Shown: positions 35,594-43,752, numbered from the stretch's first letter. The stretch is 53,492 bases of DNA from MGBC163016 sp964469815 (GCA_964469815.1 CAYXZC010000006.1:1-53492); one strand, 5' to 3'. The notes: generated by a model from the letters alone, not told the origin. Numbers and translations: made by a program.

Positions 35594-35710
35594 CCGTTTT
35601 CCTTGTGTGAGCCTTCTATGAGCGTTCTATCGGCAAGCTATTATCTCATAGTGGAACAAATGCATCGGATGCGGCTTTTCAGCGCTTACGGCAGCGGTAC
35701 GATATTCCAG

Positions 35711-36499
35711 CTATATCCTTCTAAGAGCTTCCCAACCTGCCATGGTGATGCAGCTGGGAACCACTTTTCCGATGAGGCGTAACAGGAGCGATTGCGGGCT
35801 TGCGCATGCAACGGCGAAATGCGCCTTGTTCGCGCACAGGGCGGCTCTGACCACCGAGCTCGCGCTTTGTTGGCCGAGAAGATGTCCTACGTCGTGACCG
35901 CCGCCTGAGTTTCTGGCAACCTTCTCGAATCCGGTCTTGACCCATGTGGGGCAAAGAGCCGTTGCGGTTATGCCGCTTCCATGCAGTTCCCATCGAAGAG
36001 CCCGGGTATAGCGAAGGACGAACGCTTTCGAGGCTGCGTAGACATTCATGTGGGGAAGCGGCGTGAAAGCTGCAGCCGATGCGACCTCGATGATATGCGA
36101 CCCACGTTCCATATGAGGCAGGCATGCGCGTGTCATGTCCACAAGCGAGCGGCAGTTCAGATCGATCATTGAATCGACGGCGCTATCTGTGAGCGTTGAC
36201 CAGTCGCCGAACTTACCGAAACCGGCAGAATTGACCAGATACACGATATTGACCGGTTCCTTTTCGAGCTCGACTTTGATGGAGTCGATAGCATCCCTTG
36301 ATGCAAGATCGGTTGCGATCACCTTGCAAGGGGTGTCCAGTGAACTTGCCACTTCCTCTAGCTTGCTCTTCGTAAGGGAGATGAGCCATAGTTCATCGCA
36401 TTTCTGCATTCTATCGATCTGGATGGCGAACTCGCGCCCGATGCCGGACGAGGCTCCTGTGATAACGGCGATACGCTTCTTGAGCGTCTTGCTTTTCAT
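35711..36499 (-). CDS. Short-chain dehydrogenase/reductase
   Basis: A 262-residue classical SDR with cofactor loop TGASSGIG near the N-terminus, NSAG (as VNSAGFG), the catalytic Ser in EVASAAAF and YAASK for the Tyr-Lys pair. The C-terminal part contains a hydrophobic stretch (RLIGKVVPSCITMAGWEAL), common in SDRs acting on lipids or other hydrophobic substrates. NAD(P) dependence is certain by family; substrate is unknown. The start is uncertain among 36499, 36508 and 36523; 36499 (MKSKTLKKRIAVITG) gives the usual family length before the cofactor loop. Confidence 0.88.
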   Translation of the reverse strand: MKSKTLKKRIAVITGASSGIGREFAIQIDRMQKCDELWLISLTKSKLEEVASSLDTPCKVIATDLASRDAIDSIKVELEKEPVNIVYLVNSAGFGKFGDWSTLTDSAVDSMIDLNCRSLVDMTRACLPHMERGSHIIEVASAAAFTPLPHMNVYAASKAFVLRYTRALRWELHGSGITATALCPTWVKTGFEKVARNSGGGHDVGHLLGQQSASSVVRAALCANKAHFAVACASPQSLLLRLIGKVVPSCITMAGWEALRRI

Positions 36500-36708
36500 T
36501 GTGATCATGCCTGCTTTCTGCAAATCGGATCATTTCCTTGAAGAATATGATAAGGACGGCTCGATGGATGCAGAAGCTGGTGGTTATAACGAAAACGAAA
36601 CGAAAACATTGAAGTGAAGGGGTGTGAGGGAAGGCCATCAATGGGATAAAGCTGTAAATTCAACGTGAGAAATCCATCAAGACCCACCGCCTTGCGTTGC
36701 GCAATGAG

Positions 36709-36737
36709 AAAAGGCGCGAGTGAGCCGCGCCTTTCAG
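36709..36737 (-). terminator. Terminator after the proline-rich membrane protein gene
   Basis: AAAGGCGCG pairs with CGCGCCTTT. On the minus strand the stem is followed by TTTTCTCATT. It lies 34 nt beyond the stop at 36771. Confidence 0.6.
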
Positions 36738-36770
36738 GATCCGATATGTGCATAGATCGATTTAGAGCAC

Positions 36771-37892
36771 TTAGTAGAGAGAGAAGAAGTACTCCAGTTC
36801 ATCCTGCCAGCTATCAAGGTCGATCTGCCATTTGCCATCGACATGGTTCACATCGACATCGAAATACGACTCATCCGCTTCGGTGTTGTGAACAGCATTC
36901 ATCAAAGCAGTGCCGATCTTGCTGTAGGCTTCCTGATCCGTGAGGCTGCCTTCGCTGGTCTCGGTGATGACCTTCACGAGCTCATCATAGAAATTTGTGA
37001 GGATATCCGCCGCGCTCTTCACCATGACATCGTAATCGGCCTCGGCCTCATCTCCGGAGTTAAGGGCGTAGTCAGGGGTGTAATCGAAATCGTCCAGCAT
37101 TGCATCGGCAAGCTCTGTGGGATCGACGCCGCATCCTTGGAGGGTGATATCGATGTCGTAATCATGCATGATCTCATCGAAAGAGGACTCCATCAGATTG
37201 GCGATGGTCGAGACCATCTGCGGATCCTTGTTCTTCAGCTGATCGAGATAAGGATCGACCGCATCGAATATCTCTTGATCCTCAGCATCGATATCTGCAG
37301 AAGCACTCGATTGGGTCTCAACGACTATGTTCCTTCCGGAGGTGTCGTAATTATCAAGTGAATCCAGCACCGAAAGGCCAATGAACATGGTGATGCAGTT
37401 GACGATGATCATGATCCCCGACAACACGATGCCTATGATGCCGCAGATCTTCCCGCCCTTTGCTGAACCTTCTGTGCCTCCGGCCTTGAAGTACTTCCCG
37501 GCTTGCACGATGGCGATGATGCCGAGGATGATGCCGACGATGGGGATCCAGCAAAAGACTATCGCCAAGATCCCGAGCACGAGAGCGGGTGTAGGCGAAG
37601 GTGTTGGTGCAACATAGGAGCCAGCTGGCGCTGCAGGCGGTACCGGTTGCGCAGGAGATGCAGGAGGAACCGGTTGTGCAGGCTGTGTGCCCGGCGCGGG
37701 AGGCGCAGGCTGGGTATTCGGGGCTGCTGCAGCGTTCTCGACCGGTGTTGATGTCTGAGACTGGTCTGCAGAGGGCGGCGGGTATGCTCCGGTGTTCGCC
37801 GTCTGATCGCTGGCCGCAGTATTCGGCATTTGTGCCGTCTCTTCTGGTGCAACCTGTGGCTGCGTTTCAGGCTTCTTGTCCATTTCGTCCAT
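36771..37892 (-). CDS. DUF4190-type membrane protein with an extracytoplasmic domain
   Basis: A 373-residue protein with three parts. Residues 1-105 are a Pro/Gln/Ala-rich cytoplasmic segment (repeated PPA, QPVPP). About 110-195 hold two helices with ALVLGILAIVFCWIPIVGI and a GGKICGIIG loop, typical of DUF4190. The remainder is a soluble, acidic domain likely outside the cell, with VDPTELADAMLDDFDY. That last domain resembles the lipoprotein at 41932-42516 (FDY, the following ionic strand and a helix starting S.(T/S)D). No function is known. ATG 37892 is preferred to upstream starts because GAGGAG precedes it by six bases. Confidence 0.85.
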   Translation of the reverse strand: MDEMDKKPETQPQVAPEETAQMPNTAASDQTANTGAYPPPSADQSQTSTPVENAAAAPNTQPAPPAPGTQPAQPVPPASPAQPVPPAAPAGSYVAPTPSPTPALVLGILAIVFCWIPIVGIILGIIAIVQAGKYFKAGGTEGSAKGGKICGIIGIVLSGIMIIVNCITMFIGLSVLDSLDNYDTSGRNIVVETQSSASADIDAEDQEIFDAVDPYLDQLKNKDPQMVSTIANLMESSFDEIMHDYDIDITLQGCGVDPTELADAMLDDFDYTPDYALNSGDEAEADYDVMVKSAADILTNFYDELVKVITETSEGSLTDQEAYSKIGTALMNAVHNTEADESYFDVDVNHVDGKWQIDLDSWQDELEYFFSLY

Positions 37893-38061
37893 CTTAAACT
37901 CCTCAACAATCATCGGACATGGATGTTCCCAATGTCCTTATTCTATCTTTAACATAATGGTTTTGATCTGACGACTTTACATAAATGCATTTTCAGATCA
38001 AAAAGCTCGGTTTCAATGGATATCTGTGATAGTTTGTATTGGTCTAGTGATTGGAGAAGAA

Positions 38062-38346
38062 ATGCGATACGAATTCGACGATATAGTGCTCACCTGCAAC
38101 GAGGATATTGCAGAGGAGGAGGCCAGAGCATATGTGGATCATCTGCAGGAAAAGCTCGGAGGCACCCTTGAGAGCGTGGATGTGAAGATAGACGGAGATT
38201 ATGCCGATCTGTCCTACAGATTCCAGGAGTCCACAGAGCCATTCGAGAGGATCCGCAGGATAACCGGATACTTGGTCGGAACTCTTGATAGGTTCAACGA
38301 TGGGAAGCGTGCTGAAGAAGCCGATCGCGTTAAACACAGCATCTAG
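38062..38346 (+). CDS. Small conserved-looking protein of unknown function
   Basis: A 94-residue acidic protein beginning MRYEFDDIVLTCNED. It appears to be a compact alpha/beta domain: an N-terminal strand, a helix EEEARAYVDHLQEKLGG, two strands (SVDVKIDGDYADLSYRF) and a C-terminal helix. GGAGAAG precedes ATG 38062, which I prefer to the upstream in-frame GTG-type starts. It stands alone between two minus-strand genes. I do not recognise a family. Confidence 0.65.
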   Translation: MRYEFDDIVLTCNEDIAEEEARAYVDHLQEKLGGTLESVDVKIDGDYADLSYRFQESTEPFERIRRITGYLVGTLDRFNDGKRAEEADRVKHSI

Positions 38347-38373
38347 GTTTTGATGCGCTTCTGAACGGTAGGG

Positions 38374-39246
38374 TCAGCAGGAATACGTCCAGAGATTTTG
38401 GCACTGTGAGAGGATGCGCTTCATATCCCAGCTTCGAGCGCTCCTTTCTTCGGAATTCGGATCGCGCACTTCCACTGTGCCATCGTCATTTGCGTTTACG
38501 AGGACGATGAAATGCCCCTCGGTTGTGAAGTCGCCAGGGCCGACGATGCAGATGATGGGATGTCCCATGCGAAGTTGAGCCATCACCGCATTCGGATCGG
38601 AGGTCAATTCGCGCGCCTTGAGCCCCAGCTTCTGTGCCCCTTCGGACATGAAGAGCCAGCTGGTGGATCCGCTATCCGCATACCCCGATTCCTGGCTGAA
38701 AGATGCCATGGAGATCGGATCCATGTTCTTGCGCCCTGTTAGATAGACATACACCATGCTTAAGGCGCAAGGCCCGCATCCATGTGTCTGGATGGTTCCT
38801 CCTGCATAAGGCTCCTGTGCCCAAGCGGAGTCTATTTGGTAGAGATAAGGCATCTGCCCACGATTCCACTCCGATGCAGGCGTGCTCAACATCGTCTCCG
38901 GTGGTTGAGCGAAAAGGTCGAGCTCCAAGCATTCGCCGAAGATGGAAAGGCCATTAACGGCTGCAACCGTTCCCAATGCCAGTAGTGCAAAGGCGATAGC
39001 TGCCAGCACTTTGGCTGTATGCGCTTTTCGGTTGCCATGGTTGTTTCGACGACGAAGATGGGTGCGTTTCGAGGAGGTAAGATAGTCCGAGTTATATCTC
39101 GAGAACCGCACATTGTCGTCATACGTGGGGAGGGATTCAAAGGGATTCGCTGCCGGAGTAGTGCGCGAACCTGCATATCTGATGTGATATTTGTTCATCG
39201 GATCGTATGCGCTTGCTTTGCCTTTTTCGCCAATATGCGTCGTCAT
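38374..39246 (-). CDS. Membrane-anchored C39-like cysteine peptidase
   Basis: A 290-residue protein with a basic cytoplasmic N-terminus of about 78 residues, one helix (about 79-100), then an external papain-like C39_2 domain. Catalytic residues fit: Cys157 in THGCGPCALSMVY, His245 in EGHFIVLV and Asp262 in VEVRDPN. C39-type peptidases cut after double-glycine or other motifs; in this single-domain, non-ABC form the role may be envelope protein processing. GGAGG precedes ATG 39246, whereas the longer frame from 39309 has no ribosome site. It is divergent from a two-component system with shared CCTTAA repeats, so it is a candidate target. Confidence 0.85.
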   Translation of the reverse strand: MTTHIGEKGKASAYDPMNKYHIRYAGSRTTPAANPFESLPTYDDNVRFSRYNSDYLTSSKRTHLRRRNNHGNRKAHTAKVLAAIAFALLALGTVAAVNGLSIFGECLELDLFAQPPETMLSTPASEWNRGQMPYLYQIDSAWAQEPYAGGTIQTHGCGPCALSMVYVYLTGRKNMDPISMASFSQESGYADSGSTSWLFMSEGAQKLGLKARELTSDPNAVMAQLRMGHPIICIVGPGDFTTEGHFIVLVNANDDGTVEVRDPNSEERSARSWDMKRILSQCQNLWTYSC

Positions 39247-39327
39247 GGATCCTCCATCTTCGCCGCCGATGCTGAAGATGGTAGGCAACGCGTCGCTTAA
39301 AGGTCTCATAGCGATCCATTATCTTTT

Positions 39328-39354
39328 CCTTAAATCACCTTAATCTTTCCTTAA
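39328..39354 (+). promoter_or_regulatory. Three CCTTAA direct repeats, candidate response-regulator box
   Basis: CCTTAA occurs at 39328, 39338 and 39349, spacings of 10 and 11 nt, one helical turn each. OmpR-family regulators bind such head-to-tail repeats; the known PmrA box has CTTAA half-sites with similar spacing. The repeats lie between the C39-like peptidase start (39246) and the response-regulator start (39417), so both could be controlled. Confidence 0.6.
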
Positions 39355-39416
39355 GTTTTGTGCATAGGGAATGCGTTTGCCTGTCGGATCGCGCAGGTAG
39401 GGGATAGAATGCTCAT

Positions 39417-40178
39417 ATGGATGGACAAAGTGCGCATACTGATGGAGCAGGCAACGTCCCTATAGTTGAGGCTTCTCCCTATTCGATATTGGTGCTCGAT
39501 GATGAGGTGGCGATCGCCGATCTTGTCAAGGAGATATTCCAGGCAGAGGGCATGAAAGCCCATGCATACTATGATCCGAAGCGTGCTCTTGAGGCAGTCC
39601 GATCTGAGAAGTTCGATCTGGCAATCGTGGACATAATGATGCCCGTTATGGATGGATACGAGTTCTGTAGAGCTTTGCGTCAGATATCCGATGTTCCGGT
39701 TGTGTTCTTGAGCGCCAAGGACGAGGAGACCGATATCGTGGTGGGGTTTGCACTTGGAGCCGATGACTACGTCGTGAAGCCCTTCAAGCCGCGTGAGCTT
39801 GTGGCGCGGGTGAAAGCACGGCTTCGGCATACTGCCGCACAGAGCGAAAAGCCCGATCCTGCGGTCGATGGCGGTGATGTTTTGGAGGCGCAGGGGATCG
39901 TGGTCGACACCAAGGCTCACGAGGCGTTCCTTCATGATGTTGCGCTTTCGCTAACGCCGAAGGAGTTCGCCATATTATCCGAGCTACTGATAAGGAAAGG
40001 GGAGCCTGTTCCTTCCGCAATGCTTTACGAGCACTGTTGGCAAGAAGCGCCGGATGCCTCTTCAGCTAACACGATAATGGTGCACATAAGGCATCTGCGC
40101 ACGAAGCTTGCGAAGGTGGATTCATCGAAGGAATTCATCGAGACGGCGTGGGGTGTGGGCTACAGGATACAGGCGTGA
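39417..40178 (+). CDS. OmpR-family response regulator
   Basis: A 253-residue DNA-binding regulator. The receiver domain (about 22-140) contains acidic DDE, phospho-acceptor Asp72 in IVDIMMPVMDG and the conserved Lys in VVKPF. The winged helix (about 155-252) has the family pattern LTPKEFAILSELL and the recognition-helix region TIMVHIRHLRTKL, ending GVGYRIQA. It resembles VanR. There is no ribosome site before ATG 39417, while TAGAAT at 39405-39410 would place the transcription start at or just before the ATG, so the mRNA may be leaderless. Six bases separate it from the kinase gene. Confidence 0.93.
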   Translation: MDGQSAHTDGAGNVPIVEASPYSILVLDDEVAIADLVKEIFQAEGMKAHAYYDPKRALEAVRSEKFDLAIVDIMMPVMDGYEFCRALRQISDVPVVFLSAKDEETDIVVGFALGADDYVVKPFKPRELVARVKARLRHTAAQSEKPDPAVDGGDVLEAQGIVVDTKAHEAFLHDVALSLTPKEFAILSELLIRKGEPVPSAMLYEHCWQEAPDASSANTIMVHIRHLRTKLAKVDSSKEFIETAWGVGYRIQA

Positions 40179-40184
40179 TGCTCG

Positions 40185-41699
40185 ATGGATGATAAGAGCC
40201 TTCCACGCAATGCGGGAGTAGGATCCCAGACCAAGGTCCTACAGCGTAGGCTGTCCTTGCGTTTGTTGCTCGATTGGGTCGTGTACACCATCGCCTTCAT
40301 CATCATCGCAGCGCTTTTGAACGCTTTCGTCGTTCCTCCCATTGCGGAGATGGTGGCGCGCAATACATCCGAGTGGTTCTATTGGGATAAGAAGGACTAC
40401 CCGCTATCCGTCTGCCTGCAGCAGCTGGATGGCGCTCTTCTGGCAGTGGAGGATCTTTGGGTCACGGCTGAGGAGAGGGATGCGATCTCGCAAGAGGTAG
40501 AGGATCGCTCGATGCAGCTAGTGCAGAACAAAGGGGTGGTCTCCACCGAGGATCTTGCTGTCGAATTCTCGGATATGGTTCCTTACGCGAATATGGACGA
40601 GATACCGCCCGAGTCTCCGATCTATGTGAGCATCGATGGAGGCAATCCCGAATGGACATATACAGATGATATACAGCAGCGAGCCATCCGCAGCATCTTG
40701 GGGATCCAAGGCGATGACCGTGATTGGCAGATACTCGAGACGCCCACGAACTTCGAGATCAGAAACTTGCATACTTATCGTATCTTTCGCGAATTCAAAG
40801 CTCCTGTGGTTATCTTCCTTTACTTCGCAGGCTGCATGGTGCTCGTATTTCTCGGGTATAGGCGCTCGCTTCGATATTTCGATGAGCTCTCCGGTGCGGT
40901 CAGCGAATTGCTCAAGGACAGGACGAAGCCCGTGGAGCTCTCATCGCAGCTTCTCATAACCCAATACGAGCTCAACTCCATACGGCTGACATCCCTTGCC
41001 GATGAGCGTGCAGCGGCGGCTGCTGAGCAGCGCAAAGATGAGCTCGTGGCCTATCTGGCTCACGACATAAAGACGCCCCTCACGTCTGTGATGGGCTATC
41101 TTATGCTTCTCGATGAGGCACCGGAGCTTCCGGAGGATGTGCGCAGGCGCTATATCCGAATAGCCAGCGAGAAGACGGAGCGCCTTGAGGAGCTCATCGA
41201 CGAGTTCTTCGAGATCACCCGTTATAACCTTCATTCGATCCCCATCGAGAGGGAGAATGTGAGCCTTTCGATGCTTTGCCAGCAAGTCGTCGAGGAATTC
41301 TTCCCCGCATGCGAGGCTAAAGGCATCAGGGTCGATGTGGATGTTCTGGAGGAGTCGACCATATTCATCGACCCCGATAAGGTTGCCCGGGTGCTTGGGA
41401 ATATCATGCGCAATGCTGTGGCGTATGCCAATCCTGGCAGCACTATAGAGCTGAGCGTGAAGAAGGACGGTTCAAGCTGGCTGATCAGGATAGAGAACGA
41501 AGGTCGTGAGATATCGGAGCATCATTTGAAGAGCATATTCGAGAAGTTCTATCGGGCAGATGGCTCTCGATCGAGCGAGTCTGGAAGATCGGGTCTTGGT
41601 CTTGCGATCGCAAAGGAGATAGTGGAGGCGCACGGCGGTTGCATCAGCGCAACTAGCGATGCGGGGCGTACCGCCTTCACGGTCGAGTTGCCTGAATGA
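40185..41699 (+). CDS. Sensor histidine kinase
   Basis: A 504-residue membrane kinase and partner of the regulator just upstream. Two helices (about 29-51 and 206-224) flank an external sensor domain of about 155 residues. A HAMP-like region follows, then the H-box LAHDIKTPLTS (His293), N-box region NIMRNAVAYANPGS, and GLGLAIAKEIVEAHGG in the ATPase domain. It is of the VanS/EnvZ type. The external domain contains DGGNPEWTYTDDIQQR but no motif naming a ligand. No van genes follow. ATG 40185 lies six bases after the regulator's stop. Confidence 0.93.
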   Translation: MDDKSLPRNAGVGSQTKVLQRRLSLRLLLDWVVYTIAFIIIAALLNAFVVPPIAEMVARNTSEWFYWDKKDYPLSVCLQQLDGALLAVEDLWVTAEERDAISQEVEDRSMQLVQNKGVVSTEDLAVEFSDMVPYANMDEIPPESPIYVSIDGGNPEWTYTDDIQQRAIRSILGIQGDDRDWQILETPTNFEIRNLHTYRIFREFKAPVVIFLYFAGCMVLVFLGYRRSLRYFDELSGAVSELLKDRTKPVELSSQLLITQYELNSIRLTSLADERAAAAAEQRKDELVAYLAHDIKTPLTSVMGYLMLLDEAPELPEDVRRRYIRIASEKTERLEELIDEFFEITRYNLHSIPIERENVSLSMLCQQVVEEFFPACEAKGIRVDVDVLEESTIFIDPDKVARVLGNIMRNAVAYANPGSTIELSVKKDGSSWLIRIENEGREISEHHLKSIFEKFYRADGSRSSESGRSGLGLAIAKEIVEAHGGCISATSDAGRTAFTVELPE

Positions 41700-41756
41700 A
41701 CCTGGGAAACTTAGTTTTCTTTATTTCTGGTGCAAGAACTATATGATCCAATAACA

Positions 41757-41793
41757 AAGGTCAGGCAAAAATGATGCCTGACCTTATGTTTTT
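41757..41793. terminator. Terminator between kinase gene and tRNA-Thr
   Basis: AAGGTCAGGCA pairs perfectly with TGCCTGACCTT. On the plus strand ATGTTTTT follows; on the minus strand TGTTATT follows, so it may end both the kinase transcript and the tRNA transcript. Confidence 0.75.
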
Positions 41794-41794
41794 A

Positions 41795-41870
41795 TGGAGC
41801 CAACGACCGGACTCGAACCGGTGACCTACGCATTACGAGTGCGTTGCTCTACCAACTGAGCCACGTTGGC
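41795..41870 (-). tRNA. tRNA-Thr (anticodon CGU)
   Basis: A complete 76-nt cloverleaf on the minus strand. The acceptor stem is GCCAACG/CGTTGGC, the D-arm GCTC...GAGC, the anticodon stem ACGCA/TGCGT with loop CTCGTAA (anticodon CGT), and the T-arm ACCGG TTCGAGT CCGGT. The 3' CCA is encoded. It reads ACG threonine codons. A good promoter lies directly upstream. Confidence 0.97.
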
Positions 41871-41886
41871 TTGATAAAGCTAGCAA

Positions 41887-41916
41887 AGTATAGCTTAAAC
41901 CGCTCCATCATTTCAA
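41887..41916 (-). promoter_or_regulatory. Promoter for tRNA-Thr
   Basis: On the minus strand, TTGAAA (41916-41911) and TATACT (41892-41887) are 18 nt apart. The -10 lies about 16 nt before the mature tRNA 5' end. This is a near-consensus housekeeping promoter. Confidence 0.7.
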
Positions 41917-41931
41917 GGAACAAATATGAAA

Positions 41932-42516
41932 TCAGATGGTTTGCGCGAAAACCACGCTGTCAAGCGATCCCAAAGCGGTTCCGCTGTTGATCGGAGTCCA
42001 GACCTTCTTGCCATCGGAATCGGTATAGGCATATTCGATCGAGACATCCTCGTTGACAACGGGGATGTCCTTGAAAGAATCGGTGATCGCTTGCGAGATG
42101 AGATCCATCTTCTGCTCATCTGACATGCTGGCAAGATCGGGATTCTGTGATATCGCGCTGATGGATTCGGTGAGCTTGTCCTTGAAAGCCGAAGCGCTCT
42201 TCGAAGATATGGTTATATTGGCTACGGCGTTTGATCCGTCAACTTCCACGCTGTTGATGTTGTAATCGAAGCCGTCAAGCACCATGTTGGCAAACTCTTC
42301 GTTGCTGATGCCGTATTCGCTTATACCTTGCTTCTCGGCTTCAGAGGCTATCTGTTGCACTACCTCTTCATCTGCGTTCTTGTATCCATCGAACTCCTGG
42401 GTGATGGCTTCACGGATGGTCTCTTCCGGGCTTGGACCGCATGCTCCCAATGCACAAAGCGTGAAAGCAGCCAAAGCCATAGCTGCAGCAACGATGCCGA
42501 TCTTCTTCAACTTCAT
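41932..42516 (-). CDS. Predicted lipoprotein, paralogue of the domain at 36771-37892
   Basis: A 194-residue exported protein with a short signal sequence ending in lipobox LGAC, so it is lipid-anchored outside the membrane. The mature part is mostly helical and acidic with one beta region: ISNEEFANMVLDGFDYNI, then VEVDGSNAVANITISS and a later MSDEQKMDLISQAI helix. The same order of elements is found in the C-terminal domain of the DUF4190-type protein at 36771. AGGAGG precedes ATG 42516. The function is unknown; a ligand- or peptide-binding envelope role is conceivable. Confidence 0.85.
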   Translation of the reverse strand: MKLKKIGIVAAAMALAAFTLCALGACGPSPEETIREAITQEFDGYKNADEEVVQQIASEAEKQGISEYGISNEEFANMVLDGFDYNINSVEVDGSNAVANITISSKSASAFKDKLTESISAISQNPDLASMSDEQKMDLISQAITDSFKDIPVVNEDVSIEYAYTDSDGKKVWTPINSGTALGSLDSVVFAQTI

Positions 42517-42731
42517 GAACTCCTCCTAGAAACATGTGTTTTCTTGGATAGGCAAAAACTCCGGGAATTTCCAAGTTGCCCGATACATATCCAATCAAAT
42601 CACTTACAATATGGATACTTTATCAGCTTAGTTTGCACTTTGCTTGCAAATGAGCAAAAAGCGTAGCTTTGTGGTAATCTTTTCGATTAGTTTTCAGAGC
42701 GGTTCACGCAAACAGGATTTTGGAGGTTTCA

Positions 42732-43025
42732 ATGAAGATTCTCGGTATGGGCGTTCCGGAGCTTCTTATCATTTTGGTAGTCGTTCTTTTGATCTTCGGA
42801 CCAAAGAATCTTCCAAAACTCGGCAGTGCTCTTGGCAAGACCGTCAAAGGTCTCCGCGAAGGCATGGGCGCTGGTAAGAAAGAGGCCAGCGAAGCCAAGG
42901 ATGACGATGATTCTGCAGATGATGTAGAGGTCGTTTACGAGAGTGCCGATGCATCTGATGGCGAATCAGAGGCCAAGGCTGCTCCCAAGAAGGTCAAGAA
43001 GGTCGTCGTCAAGAAAGCCGAATAA
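42732..43025 (+). CDS. tatA: Twin-arginine translocase subunit TatA
   Basis: A 97-residue protein of the Tat export system, which moves folded proteins across the membrane. It has one short N-terminal helix (MGVPELLIILVVVLLIFGPK) with the conserved FGPKNLPKLG hinge, an amphipathic helix (GSALGKTVKGLREGM) and a charged tail rich in Asp/Glu then Lys. GGAGG at 42722-42726 fixes ATG 42732, rather than the four-codon extension. tatC is not adjacent in this window. Confidence 0.93.
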   Translation: MKILGMGVPELLIILVVVLLIFGPKNLPKLGSALGKTVKGLREGMGAGKKEASEAKDDDDSADDVEVVYESADASDGESEAKAAPKKVKKVVVKKAE

Positions 43026-43039
43026 CCGATCAGAAAAAT

Positions 43040-43072
43040 CCGGGTCATCTTCATATGCTCATGACCCGGTTT
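43040..43072 (+). terminator. Terminator after tatA
   Basis: CCGGGTCAT (43040-43048) pairs perfectly with ATGACCCGG (43061-43069). Only a short T-run (TTTA) follows, so strength may be modest. Confidence 0.55.
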
Positions 43073-43145
43073 ATGCGTTAGGTGGATCGTGCACGCTTGC
43101 CCAGACAAGCGTGCCTTCATGTTAGAAGGGGATCGAGAGCAAGTT

Positions 43146-43616
43146 ATGGCAGACAGCAACTATATCCTTACTCAGGAAGGACGCGAGAAGCTCGAAGAAG
43201 AGCTTCACTATCTTGAAACGGAAAAGCGTGCTGAGATAGGAGAGCGCATCAAGACGGCTCGCGAATTCGGCGATATCTCCGAGAACTCGGAATACGATGA
43301 TGCGAAGAACGAGCAGGGCATGATGGAGGCGCGCATCGCTGAGATCACGAGGATACTTTCCGAGGCAACGGTAGTCAGCACCCCTAAGCGTTCTTCTAAG
43401 GTGAACATCGGATCCACCGTAACCGTGAATATGGGTGGCAAGGAGCGCGTGCTCTCCATCGTTGGCGGAGCTGAGAGCGATGCTGCAAGCGGGAAGATCT
43501 CGAACGAGTCTCCTGTGGGCGCTGCGTTGCTCGGTCATAAGAAGGGCGAGAAGCTCACCGTCGTGGGGCCGACGGGGCGCGAGACTGAGATAGAGATTTT
43601 GAAGATCGAACACTAA
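43146..43616 (+). CDS. greA: Transcription elongation factor GreA
   Basis: Rescues stalled RNA polymerase by stimulating transcript cleavage. The 156-residue product has the N-terminal coiled coil with conserved LTQEGREKLEEEL, the acidic tip DISENSEYDDAKNEQ and a C-terminal FKBP-like domain (VTVNMGGKERVLSIVG, SPVGAALLGHKKGE). Length and motifs are standard. ATG 43146 is chosen over an upstream 19-codon extension because it gives the family N-terminus; the ribosome site (GAGAGC region) is weak. Confidence 0.96.
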   Translation: MADSNYILTQEGREKLEEELHYLETEKRAEIGERIKTAREFGDISENSEYDDAKNEQGMMEARIAEITRILSEATVVSTPKRSSKVNIGSTVTVNMGGKERVLSIVGGAESDAASGKISNESPVGAALLGHKKGEKLTVVGPTGRETEIEILKIEH

Positions 43617-43620
43617 TGGT

Positions 43621-43650
43621 TACGTATGATCTATTTATAGATCATACGTA
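43621..43650. repeat. Perfect 13-bp hairpin after greA
   Basis: TACGTATGATCTA and its inverted form flank a 4-nt loop TTTA. No T-run follows, which argues against an ordinary terminator. It is adjacent to a second, larger stem at 43671-43752. The 249-nt gap between greA and lysS contains only these structures and an AT-rich stretch. Confidence 0.65.
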
Positions 43651-43670
43651 GCTGACGCTGCGGTTCCGAC

Positions 43671-43752
43671 GGGCACCTGCCCTTGCCCCTTGTTTTGGGC
43701 GCATCGAGTGGCGAAGCACACTCGGCCCAAAGGCGGGGCAATTGCAGGCACC
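43671..43752. repeat. Large imperfect stem-loop between greA and lysS
   Basis: Four stacked pairings are visible: CCTGC/GCAGG (43676, 43744), TTGCCCC/GGGGCAA (43683, 43735), TTTGGGC/GCCCAAA (43694, 43725) and CGAGTG/CACTCG (43705, 43719), about 25 pairs in all. A further GGTCG/CGACC stem and an AT-rich tail with TTTTTTG follow. It could be a palindromic mobile element or a structured RNA or leader of lysS. No T-box features are present. Confidence 0.6.

Noticed and set aside
39417..41699. Vancomycin-resistance regulatory pair (vanRS)
   Set aside because: The regulator and kinase resemble VanR/VanS in architecture, but no vanH, vanA/B ligase, vanX or vanY genes follow. The neighbouring gene is a C39-like peptidase. 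A resistance call is not supported.
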